8,810 bases of DNA, from the NCBI GenBank assembly GCA_025997875.1, contig BNVE01000158.1, positions 1 to 8,810 on the forward strand. The letters run 5' to 3'. Shown in pieces: positions 1 to 6,153 of this stretch. The first letter of the stretch is position 1. Each line of letters begins with the position of its first letter. The stretch comes from Spirochaetia bacterium (GTDB lineage Bacteria; Spirochaetota; Spirochaetia; Treponematales; Breznakiellaceae). The notes under the pieces are model-generated. The model had not been told where the DNA came from. It made no database searches and saw only the letters and a list, made by a program, of their open reading frames with translations. The position numbers were made by a program, and so were the translations under genes.

Positions 1-355
1 CTTTGTCTTCCGTATCCAGCATCAGCAGGTATTCGGTGATATGGCAGTCTATCCTTTTCAATCGGTCATCGAGTTTATTCTGCGTGAAGTTCCGGTCCTT
101 CGCATTCACCGCCTTGAACTTGCTCCCGTCTATGGCTATATAGTCTTTCGTATACAGATGCAGCGTGTCGCATAACCGGTTAAACTCCCGGAACACTTCC
201 TTCAAGGCTTTCCGGTTGTCTTTCCTGAAATCAGCTATGGTTCTGAAATCCGGCGCCAGTTTGTTCAGCAGCCACATCAACTCCAGGTTCCGTTTGGCCT
301 CTTTCTCAAGCCGCCGCGAAGACCGGATCGTGTTACAATAACCATAGATATACAG
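1..355 (-). pseudogene. IS1182-like transposase fragment, 5'-truncated and cut by the left window edge
   Basis: About 117 codons are open on the minus strand without a stop, reading leftwards off the window. The frame begins abruptly at YIYGYCNTIRSSRRLEKEAK and continues through RNLELMWLLNKLAPDFRTIA, DFRKDN and YIAIDGSKFKAVNAKDRNFT. These strings are characteristic of IS1182-type DDE transposases (IS5/IS4-like DDE_Tnp_1 fold with a DUF772-like N-terminal region). The Asp in AIDGSKFKA is probably the first catalytic acidic residue. The family usually has some 60-90 further residues, including a start and a proline-rich stretch, before YIYGY. Here they are replaced by sequence antisense to the neighbouring remnant, so the gene has lost its 5' end and its terminal inverted repeat. 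The rest of the gene lies outside the window. The family call is from motif recall and is fairly secure; the exact right boundary (about 353-361) is approximate. Confidence 0.8.
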
Positions 356-358
356 CGC

Positions 359-424
359 GGACTTTCTGCGGACATGATTCAAGAAATTACCGGTTTAAGC
401 GGGGAAGAAATCGGGCGGCTATGA
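359..424 (+). pseudogene. 3' remnant of a probable Rpn-family (PD-(D/E)XK) nuclease gene
   Basis: Read in frame to the TGA at 422-424, this stretch gives GLSADMIQEITGLSGEEIGRL. A helix-forming tail of the pattern 'GLS-x-(D/E)-x-I-x-x-x-TGLS-x-EEI-x-x-L' followed by a stop is typical of Rpn-family recombination-promoting nucleases (YhgA-like), which are abundant in Treponema and related bacteria. Everything upstream in this frame is antisense to transposase sequence, so only the final 21 or so codons survive. The remnant marks the chromosomal side of the junction and lies just 31 bp left of the 17-bp repeat proposed as an attachment-site candidate. With so few residues the family assignment is tentative; the in-frame tail and its stop are directly visible. 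Confidence 0.45.
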
Positions 425-455
425 AAAAAAACGCGAATTTTTTCAAAAAAAGTGA

Positions 456-472
456 GAATTAGGGAAAACCCT
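456..472 (+). repeat. 17-bp direct repeat, copy 1 (candidate attachment core or operator)
   Basis: GAATTAGGGAAAACCCT occurs here and again, identically, at 2114-2130. The core AGGG-AAAA-CCCT has 4-bp inverted arms. Both copies are preceded by an A-rich tract containing AAAAGT a few bases upstream, although the flanks are not otherwise identical. This copy lies between the decayed host-like DNA on the left and the integrase gene on the right, where attL would be expected in an integrase-first prophage. A shared operator or integrase arm site is the alternative. Confidence 0.5.
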
Positions 473-517
473 GATAGCGGGCTGACCTAACGTATGATAA
501 TTCCTTCTACCATAAAG

Positions 518-532
518 ACTTACGTTGTAAGT
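518..532. promoter_or_regulatory. Inverted repeat ACTTAC-GTT-GTAAGT upstream of integrase
   Basis: Two perfect 6-bp arms are separated by 3 bp, 76 bp before the integrase start. It is the first of three successive dyads between 518 and 594. It could be a recombinase or excisionase binding site or an autoregulatory operator; the sequence does not distinguish these. A TATGAT hexamer at 493-498 could be a -10 element, but I see no convincing -35. Confidence 0.4.
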
Positions 533-537
533 GTGGT

Positions 538-555
538 TTTACCTGAAACGGTAAA
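538..555. promoter_or_regulatory. Inverted repeat TTTACC-TGAAAC-GGTAAA upstream of integrase
   Basis: Perfect 6-bp arms flank a 6-bp spacer, 5 bp after the preceding dyad. The spacing fits a dimeric DNA-binding protein site in the integrase control or attachment region. Function is inferred from position only. Confidence 0.4.
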
Positions 556-594
556 TTCCCGGCTGTAAGCATGACTGACAGCAGAATTCGGGAA
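556..594 (+). promoter_or_regulatory. Bulged hairpin in the integrase leader
   Basis: TTCCCG (556-561) pairs with CGGGAA (589-594) and the adjoining GCTGT (562-566) pairs with ACAGC (578-582), leaving a 6-nt bulge on the 3' side and an 11-nt loop. The stem ends two bases before the integrase ribosome binding site (AGAAGGGA, 596-603). If transcribed it could limit access to that site; as DNA it could be another protein-binding dyad. Confidence 0.35.
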
Positions 595-607
595 AAGAAG
601 GGATGTT

Positions 608-2032
608 ATGAGGATAAAGGCTAGTTTTACGTTGTTTCCGAGGAAAATGGCTTCTGGTAAGGTGATTTACTACTACCAGTGCTATGACGAGAATGGGGAA
701 CGGATTACCGCCCATTCTACCGGGGAGAGCCTTAAAACGCTGGCAAAAAAGAAGTGCGACCAGCTTCTAAAAGAGGGGCTGCTCATTCCGGCGCAGCGCA
801 AGAAGATTATGACCTTTGCGGAGTTTGCCAAGGGGTGGTGGGATTGGGATACCTGCAAGTACCTCCAGAAGAAAAAGAACCGGAAGGGGCTTAAACAGGA
901 AACCATAGACACCTACAAGCGCCATTTACGGAACTGGATTTTGCCGTTTTTTGGTAAGAAGCGGCTGGACCGGATTACCGAAGAAGATTGCGAAATGTTC
1001 TTGACGGGATTGCCGGACCAGGAAACGAAGCGCCGGAAGGGTAAGGCCGGGGGTGTGCTGGCGCCGGGCGCTGCCAAAAAGTTAAAGACCTCCACGGCTA
1101 ATGTGATTTTTGGGGTATTCCGGCTGATGATGAAACAAGCCGTCAAGGAACACCTGATCCCCTTTAACCCTGGGGATGCTGTCGAAGAACTAACTGCCGA
1201 GGGCAAGGTGGTAGATATTTTGAGCCCTGCGGAGGCCAAACAGATGTTTGCGCCGGAAGTGAAAAGCAATGTCCCCTTGCTGACAGGGCCGGAACAGGAA
1301 CAGCGGGAAAAATGGGAACTGCGAAAATTTGCCTTTGCCCATGAACTGGCTCAATTTGCCAATATGGTGGCGGCTATTTCGGGTATGCGGATTGGGGAAG
1401 TATTGGGGCTTAAAGGGTCTTGTGTATACGACACCTATATTAGGGTTGCGGCGCAATATACTGTTAAGGGCGAATACCGGGAAACCAAAACGAAAAATGT
1501 ACGACTGGTTCCTACTACGCCGATTATCATTGACCAGTTGAACAAGTTAAAAGCCCTGAACGGCAATGAGTTTCTTTTTTCCGATGATGGCGGGGCTACG
1601 CCGATTACCCGGTATATGTTTAATCAAGCCCTTTCATCCGGGCTATCCAAGATTGGCATTGACGAAACCGAAAAGAAACAACGGAACTTGACGCCTCATG
1701 CCTGGCGGCATTTCTTCAACACGACATTGAGGGCGAACAATGTGTCTGACGCTAAGGCGCAGTCGATTATTGGACACGCAACACAGAGCATGACCGAACA
1801 TTACACCCATTTTGATACCCTGGCCTTTGCCGAAGTTAAGGACATTCAGGACAATATCTTACTGCAAGAGCCGGTTAAGCAGGCGGACCGATGGGCCGAT
1901 GAAGCGCCGAACGGGAACGATACTGGGGAAACGGCACGGAGACCGGACCGGGCAAGGCGGTACATATCGGCGGGACGGCATGAAACAAGGCGGGCGCTGA
2001 TGGTTCAACGGAAAAAGCACCGGCACGGCTAG
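608..2032 (+). CDS. int: Tyrosine recombinase / phage integrase
   Basis: Catalyses site-specific integration and, with an excisionase, excision of the element through a covalent 3'-phosphotyrosine intermediate. The protein has 474 residues. Residues 1-60 form a basic N-terminal arm-binding type region; about 68-185 form the SAM-like core-binding domain (TFAEFAKGWWDW onward); about 205-415 form the catalytic domain. The catalytic set is complete: Arg261 in SGMRIGE, probable beta-hairpin Lys294 in ETKTKNVR, His364 and Arg367 in TPHAWRHFF, His390 in IIGHATQSM and nucleophile Tyr399 in EHYTH. The start is supported by AGAAGGGA at 596-603. It has its own intrinsic terminator, so it is a separate unit from the packaging genes. 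About 55 basic, low-complexity residues follow the usual end of the fold (around 420), longer than normal for the family. Family assignment is secure; its target site is not known. Confidence 0.95.
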   Translation: MRIKASFTLFPRKMASGKVIYYYQCYDENGERITAHSTGESLKTLAKKKCDQLLKEGLLIPAQRKKIMTFAEFAKGWWDWDTCKYLQKKKNRKGLKQETIDTYKRHLRNWILPFFGKKRLDRITEEDCEMFLTGLPDQETKRRKGKAGGVLAPGAAKKLKTSTANVIFGVFRLMMKQAVKEHLIPFNPGDAVEELTAEGKVVDILSPAEAKQMFAPEVKSNVPLLTGPEQEQREKWELRKFAFAHELAQFANMVAAISGMRIGEVLGLKGSCVYDTYIRVAAQYTVKGEYRETKTKNVRLVPTTPIIIDQLNKLKALNGNEFLFSDDGGATPITRYMFNQALSSGLSKIGIDETEKKQRNLTPHAWRHFFNTTLRANNVSDAKAQSIIGHATQSMTEHYTHFDTLAFAEVKDIQDNILLQEPVKQADRWADEAPNGNDTGETARRPDRARRYISAGRHETRRALMVQRKKHRHG

Positions 2033-2053
2033 GCGTACAGTACCGGATTTTAG

Positions 2054-2087
2054 GCCCCTATCGTTTTGAGCGGTAGGGGCTTTTTTT
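2054..2087 (+). terminator. Intrinsic terminator after integrase
   Basis: GCCCCTATCG (2054-2063) pairs with CGGTAGGGGC (2071-2080) around a 7-nt loop, giving a 10-bp stem with one G-U pair followed by seven T residues. It lies 21 bp after the integrase stop and should isolate the integrase transcript from the downstream operon. Confidence 0.88.
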
Positions 2088-2113
2088 GCTCAAAAAAAAT
2101 CAACAAAAGTAAC

Positions 2114-2130
2114 GAATTAGGGAAAACCCT
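2114..2130 (+). repeat. 17-bp direct repeat, copy 2
   Basis: This is an exact second copy of GAATTAGGGAAAACCCT (first at 456-472), located after the integrase terminator and 96 bp before the start of the HTH gene. Together the two copies bracket the integrase gene and its terminator. The remaining intergenic sequence, 2131-2226, shows no gene and no convincing promoter. Confidence 0.5.
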
Positions 2131-2226
2131 TAGATACTTCCACACAAAACAATGCGATTTTTCTCTCAACAGCAAGGCTGACGGCAAGGATGACATCTGG
2201 CCTGGGGCTTTGCGGTTTAGGGGTGC

Positions 2227-2478
2227 ATGGTGCTTGAACAATTACTTGATGTGGATGATGTGGCGAAACTGACCAAGTTAAGCGTGGCGGCGATCCGCAA
2301 ATATGTACTGCTCCACCAGATACCTTTCCACAAGATTTTTAAGGCGATCCGGTTCCGCCCTTCGGAGATTGACGAATGGATTAACCAGGACGGCGGATTG
2401 GTGGCGATGGCGCCGCTCGAAGGGGAGGATCTTTTTTCCGTGGGGGCGAAAGCGGCGGCGGCTGACGGGCCGGAATAG
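2227..2478 (+). CDS. Small excisionase-like helix-turn-helix protein
   Basis: An 83-residue protein whose residues 4-55 match the excisionase/MerR-like HTH_17 pattern: LLDVDDVAKLTKLSVAAIRK (first helices and recognition helix), then a wing region IPFHKIFKAIRFRPSEIDEW. Such proteins act as recombination directionality factors (Xis) or as small regulators or DNA-recognition proteins next to terminase genes. The acidic, alanine-rich tail (about 60-83) is probably unstructured. The ATG at 2227 is preceded by TTAGGGGT ending 3 bp upstream. It is the first gene of the rightward run and lies 13 bp before the small terminase gene. Position next to integrase favours Xis, while coupling to terminase favours a packaging or regulatory role; I cannot decide between them. 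The fold is clear, the role is inferred. Confidence 0.8.
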   Translation: MVLEQLLDVDDVAKLTKLSVAAIRKYVLLHQIPFHKIFKAIRFRPSEIDEWINQDGGLVAMAPLEGEDLFSVGAKAAAADGPE

Positions 2479-2491
2479 GAAGGGGGCGAAG

Positions 2492-3034
2492 ATGGACGGC
2501 GTTGACCTGGACAAGACCATCGAAGCGGTACGGGCGGAACTTATGCCCTTTGAGAGTTGGGAACGGCTGACCGGGGAGAGTGCGGCGGCGTTTGCGGCGT
2601 TCTGCGGGTATAGAGACTACGGCCCTGAACGGAATATACGCCGGGCGGTAGAGGAAGCGGAGAAGGACGAAACGAAACGGGGGAAGCGTTACCGACTTTG
2701 GCGGGGTTGGGCTGCGGCGCATAAGTGGCGGGAACGGGCGGCGGACTATGACACTTACATCGACAAACTGAAACAGGCGGAGCTGCGGAAAACCATTGAG
2801 GAGCAGGGCAAGGTTCACCGGGCGATTACCGGCAAAATGTTGAAAGTGGTGGAAAAGAAACTTGATTTGATGGACCCGGCGGAACTGGCACAGGGGACGG
2901 TAACGGATTGGGTGTCTACGGCGATCCGGGCAGAGCGTGAGGCTGCGGGACTGACTACGGGAAAAGACAAACCGGAAGTGCAGACCGATAAGAATGGGCA
3001 AATAACATTTATTCCCGAATTTGAGGGGCTTTGA
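2492..3034 (+). CDS. terS: Phage terminase small subunit (TerS-like)
   Basis: A 180-residue protein predicted to recognise phage DNA and hand it to the large terminase for packaging. About residues 13-55 (ELMPFESWERLTGESAAAFA, then FCGYRDYGP) and the WAAAHKWRERAADYDTYIDK segment (about 71-90) follow a pattern common in putative small terminases and their DNA-binding N-terminal domains: a Trp/Phe-rich 'AFxxYRDxGPxR' helix pair followed by 'W-x-x-R-x-x-x-YD'. About 87-130 is strongly helical and charged, suitable for the oligomerisation core. The start at 2492 is chosen because AGGAAGGGGG lies at 2478-2487; the frame stays open upstream to 2303, but that part overlaps the HTH gene and has no ribosome site. 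Its TGA ends 2 bp before the TerL ATG. The gene order is strong support; the sequence match itself is moderate. Confidence 0.75.
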   Translation: MDGVDLDKTIEAVRAELMPFESWERLTGESAAAFAAFCGYRDYGPERNIRRAVEEAEKDETKRGKRYRLWRGWAAAHKWRERAADYDTYIDKLKQAELRKTIEEQGKVHRAITGKMLKVVEKKLDLMDPAELAQGTVTDWVSTAIRAEREAAGLTTGKDKPEVQTDKNGQITFIPEFEGL

Positions 3035-3036
3035 GT

Positions 3037-4260
3037 ATGACGGTATTCAAGCCCACTACGGTACAACGGCTGGCGTTGAAACTGGTGAAGGGCGGCGCTA
3101 AACATATATTGCTTTTCGGCGGCTCCCGGTCGGGCAAGACAACCGTATTGGTGATGGTGATTATCTACCGGGCGATCCGCTTTGCGGGTTCCCGGCATTT
3201 GATTTGCCGGTATCGGGCGAAGGACGCCCGAAGTTCTGTACTGCGGGAAACGCTTTTGCCCTGGCTTACCAATACGATTGGCAGTAACGGCTATAACTAT
3301 CTGGCCCACGAAAGCATGATCACGTTGTTCAACGGCTCTGAAATCTGGATAGGCGGCTTAGGGGATCGGGAACAGGCGGACAAGATTTTAGGGCATGAAT
3401 ACAACACGATTTACTTCAACGAAATTAGCCAATTAAGCTATTTGGCGGTAACTACGGCTTATTCCCGCCTTGCAATGCGGGTTCCGGGCTGCCGCAATCT
3501 GTTTCTGTATGACTGCAATCCGGGCAGCCCCTTACATTGGGCGTACCGGATATTTATTCGCAAGCAGCAATTTCTGAACGGCGATCCGCTGGTTAAGCCT
3601 GAATTGTACGCCTCGATGTTGCTTAATCCTGCGGACAATGCAGCGCATTTGCCTGACGATTATATTTCCGATGTACTTGACGCTCTGCCGGAGAAACAAA
3701 AGGCACGGTTCCGGGACGGCTCCTGGGTAAAGGCGGAGGGCGTGATTTATGAACAATTTGACGAAAGCATGATTTTGAAAGCGGCGGATATGCCTATGGA
3801 ATATGACCGGATTGCCGCCGGGCAGGATTTTGGCTTGAACATTACGAACGTCAAAATTGGCTGGCTTAACGAAAGTATTTATGTGCTTGCCGATTATGGC
3901 GCTTTCAACATGACAACAAAATCTTTTAGCGAAGAATTAACCGCCCGTGGTTGGTTTTCTGTGGGGTCTGACGGGTTCGGCTTCCCGGTCTACTGCGATC
4001 CGGCCGGCGGGGAACGGATACAGGAAATTACCGGGGGAGTAAAAGCAAATAACAGTGTGGAAAGCGGTATTGATTTTATCAATGCAAAGATAGAACGGGG
4101 GCAGTTCTTTGTCTGCGAAGATTGTACCGGGGTGCTATCTGAAATTTGGGACTATTGCCGGGACGAAGCAGGGGAGATCATCAAGGTCAATGATCATTAT
4201 CTGGACGCTCTGCGTTATGCGGTATTCTCCGATGTGCAGCAGGGGGTAATTGCTCAATGA
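3037..4260 (+). CDS. terL: Phage terminase large subunit (ATPase and nuclease)
   Basis: The DNA-packaging motor: an N-terminal ATPase drives DNA into the procapsid through the portal and a C-terminal RNase H-like nuclease cuts concatemers. The protein has 407 residues from the ATG at 3037, which has GAGGGG 8 bp upstream; a TTG two codons earlier is too close to that site. Visible motifs: Walker A GGSRSGKTT (28-36), Walker B IYFNE with the catalytic Glu129, coupling motif YDCNPG (158-163), and nuclease acidic residues Asp264 (AGQDFG), Asp321 (YCDPAGG) and Asp390 (HYLDALRY). This is the PBSX/Terminase_6-type architecture with all catalytic residues present, so it looks functional. Its stop overlaps the portal start (ATGA), indicating translational coupling. 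Confidence 0.95.
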   Translation: MTVFKPTTVQRLALKLVKGGAKHILLFGGSRSGKTTVLVMVIIYRAIRFAGSRHLICRYRAKDARSSVLRETLLPWLTNTIGSNGYNYLAHESMITLFNGSEIWIGGLGDREQADKILGHEYNTIYFNEISQLSYLAVTTAYSRLAMRVPGCRNLFLYDCNPGSPLHWAYRIFIRKQQFLNGDPLVKPELYASMLLNPADNAAHLPDDYISDVLDALPEKQKARFRDGSWVKAEGVIYEQFDESMILKAADMPMEYDRIAAGQDFGLNITNVKIGWLNESIYVLADYGAFNMTTKSFSEELTARGWFSVGSDGFGFPVYCDPAGGERIQEITGGVKANNSVESGIDFINAKIERGQFFVCEDCTGVLSEIWDYCRDEAGEIIKVNDHYLDALRYAVFSDVQQGVIAQ

Positions 4261-5507
4261 ATATATTTACGCCGCTTATTAAACAAATAAAACAATTTAC
4301 CTTTCATACGAAGCATGGCCGGCCAAATAATCCGGTGGATGATGATTTTAATACTGATTTATTACCCCTTTTCTCTGGAAATGGTGCATACTTATATTCG
4401 GCATGGGTGAACATTGCCGTTGGTATTCTTATCCGCAATATTGCCCGTGCGCAGTTCGCTTTAACAAGAGGGGGTAATGATGTAACAAGCGGGTCGCTCT
4501 ATGAACTTTTCCGAAGGCCAAACCGTCTTATGTCGGGACATGACCTTTGGAAAGAAACGGCGGCCTGGTGGTACTTAGAGGGAGAGGCTTTCTGGTGGGC
4601 CGGGCCGGATTATTCCGGTGGAATTCCTAAAGAATTATTTATCCTGGACCCCAGGCGCTTACGGAATGAAGGCTGCAAAATGGGGGATTTGGCCGGAATT
4701 TTTAGGGGTGCTAATCGCCGCTGGTTTTATGATACCGGAACTGAAAGTATCCCTATCCTGAACGATGAACTATTCCAATTCCGGGATTGGAACCCGTGGA
4801 ATCCGGTACGGGGCGTTAATCCGCTTGCGGCTCTGGCCCTGGAACTGGAGCAGGACTATTTTGCAAACAAGGCCAATAGCCAATTATTAAAAAACAATGC
4901 AATCCCGATGGGGATTCTCAAAACCGATCAAGTCGTAAGACCCGAAGAAGCGGACGCACTGGAAAAACGGTGGGAAAGCAAATACGGGGCGATTAAAGCA
5001 GGGCGGAAAATTGCGGTACTCGGCAAGGGGACCAACTTCAAGCCCCTTTCCTTTTCTCCTGATGTCATAAAACTTTTTGAACTAAAACGCTGGAACTTAT
5101 ATACCATTCTCGCCAAGTACGGCATACCTCCACGGGTCGCCAATATATCTGACAAGTCTACTGCTCTATCCGGGAAGGACACGCAAGAACAGCATAGCGC
5201 CTTTTGGCAATATACGCTCATTCCGACATTACGGCAATTTGAGAGTATTTTAGAAACCCAATTTTTTATCCGCTTTGGTCTGAAAGAAACCGGAAAATTT
5301 GACCTGTGGGATATTCCCGAATTGCAGGAAAGCGAAGATTCACAAAGCCGAAGGGACATAGCGGAAATTCAAGCGGGATTAAAAACGATAAATGAAGTTT
5401 TACAAGAAAGGGGGAAGGAGAAAAAGCCCTGGGGGGATGTCTGGTATCGGCCTAAAAACATGATACCCACCACGAAGGGCGAAGGGGGGGATAATGAAAC
5501 TACTTAG
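4257..5507 (+). CDS. HK97-family phage portal protein
   Basis: Forms the dodecameric ring at one capsid vertex, through which the terminase pumps DNA. The protein has 416 residues, normal for HK97-type portals. Recognisable parts are YELFRRPNRLMSGHDLWKE (82-100), the GEAFWWAG wing strand (109-116), FILDPRRL (128-135), the stem region GVNPLAALALELEQDYFANK (186-205) with NSQLLKNNAIPMGIL, and KLFELKRWNLYTILAKYGIP (272-291), which precedes PPRVA in this family. The C-terminal 55 residues are charged and helical and end in a flexible tail. The start overlaps the TerL stop by 4 bp (ATGA) and is preceded by AGGGGG at 4241-4246. Its 3' end overlaps the next gene by 14 bp. Confidence 0.93.
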   Translation: MNIFTPLIKQIKQFTFHTKHGRPNNPVDDDFNTDLLPLFSGNGAYLYSAWVNIAVGILIRNIARAQFALTRGGNDVTSGSLYELFRRPNRLMSGHDLWKETAAWWYLEGEAFWWAGPDYSGGIPKELFILDPRRLRNEGCKMGDLAGIFRGANRRWFYDTGTESIPILNDELFQFRDWNPWNPVRGVNPLAALALELEQDYFANKANSQLLKNNAIPMGILKTDQVVRPEEADALEKRWESKYGAIKAGRKIAVLGKGTNFKPLSFSPDVIKLFELKRWNLYTILAKYGIPPRVANISDKSTALSGKDTQEQHSAFWQYTLIPTLRQFESILETQFFIRFGLKETGKFDLWDIPELQESEDSQSRRDIAEIQAGLKTINEVLQERGKEKKPWGDVWYRPKNMIPTTKGEGGDNETT

Positions 5508-6141
5508 CCCGGTTCTGTTAGTAAGCCGCTCGGAAAGTCTTAATCTTCTCGGTGTGTACTTTCTGAAACAATTACGCCTGCGGCGGGTTATGACAACCAC
5601 GAAAGGGGGCAGAGACCTTAACCGGCTCATTAGTATGTTAAGCCCTGAACTTATCTTGCTTGACGCTGTGTTTTATCTGCCCCGGCGTGTCGGTCTTTTA
5701 TTACAGGACCGGCCAGACCTCAATATTGCGGTGGTCAATGTCAATACATACGAACCGGAACGGCTGGTGGATTTTTTACGCTTTGGGGCCCGGAGCGTTA
5801 TTGATTTTAATTGCGGGTTAAGCACGTTCAGGCGGGGTATAAAAGCGGTACTGCATAATCAAGATTATACTTCCCGGAATGTCGAGGAAGCCTACTTAAA
5901 CTTACCCGATGATATACCGGATTTGAGGCCGGATGTAACGGCCCGGCAGGAAGATGTTAAGCGCCTGATTTTGGACGGCAAGACGGGCCGGGAGATAGCG
6001 GACATTTTGGGGATTGGTATTAAGACGGTGGAAACACATAAACGGGCGATTTTTGAGTCCTATTGCGTGAAAAACGGTACAGGGCTTTTTAAGCAATGTT
6101 TCCTGTTGGATGAAATTCACCGGGAAGATTTCAGTTTGTAA
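5494..6141 (+). CDS. Response-regulator-like protein with LuxR/NarL HTH inside the head operon
   Basis: A 215-residue two-domain protein. Residues 6-125 resemble a receiver domain: PVLLVSRSES in place of the usual 'LLVDDH', PELILLDAVF with a preserved potential phosphoacceptor Asp57, and LVDFLRFGARSVID. The acidic metal-binding pair is replaced by Ser11-Arg12, the conserved Thr/Ser by about Asn82 and the conserved Lys by about Phe105, so canonical phosphorylation is unlikely. Residues about 147-200 are a clear LuxR/GerE HTH (VTARQEDVKRLILDGKTGRE, IADILGIGIKTVETHKRAIF), expected to bind DNA. The start lies within the portal gene and is served by GGGGGG (5485-5490). The prohead protease follows 12 bp later, so it is expressed with the head genes. 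It may control late genes, lysogeny or host genes; no target is visible. The HTH is secure, the degenerate receiver fairly so. Confidence 0.85.
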   Translation: MKLLSPVLLVSRSESLNLLGVYFLKQLRLRRVMTTTKGGRDLNRLISMLSPELILLDAVFYLPRRVGLLLQDRPDLNIAVVNVNTYEPERLVDFLRFGARSVIDFNCGLSTFRRGIKAVLHNQDYTSRNVEEAYLNLPDDIPDLRPDVTARQEDVKRLILDGKTGREIADILGIGIKTVETHKRAIFESYCVKNGTGLFKQCFLLDEIHREDFSL

Positions 6142-6153
6142 CAAGGGGGCTAT

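Noticed and set aside
1812..2000. 62-codon plus-strand frame within the integrase 3' region
   Set aside because: It lies wholly inside the integrase in another frame with basic, unmotivated sequence; considered only as a possible displaced integrase tail.
2066..2272. 68-codon plus-strand frame across the integrase terminator and 17-bp repeat
   Set aside because: It begins at a TTG within the terminator loop and has no ribosome site; the real gene start at 2227 lies in a different frame.
2303..2491. Upstream extension of the TerS frame to an earlier ATG
   Set aside because: It overlaps the HTH gene in another frame, its translation is Arg-rich and shadow-like, and it lacks a ribosome site, whereas ATG 2492 has AGGAAGGGGG just upstream.
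2381..3001. 206-codon open frame on the minus strand opposite the HTH and TerS genes
   Set aside because: It is an antisense shadow of GC-rich coding DNA: the translation is Arg/Pro/Ser-rich without recognisable motifs, and the plus-strand genes are well supported.
3031..3036. TTG start for the large terminase two codons before the ATG
   Set aside because: The GAGGGG site would be only 2 bp away from the TTG but 8 bp from the ATG at 3037, which is the normal spacing.
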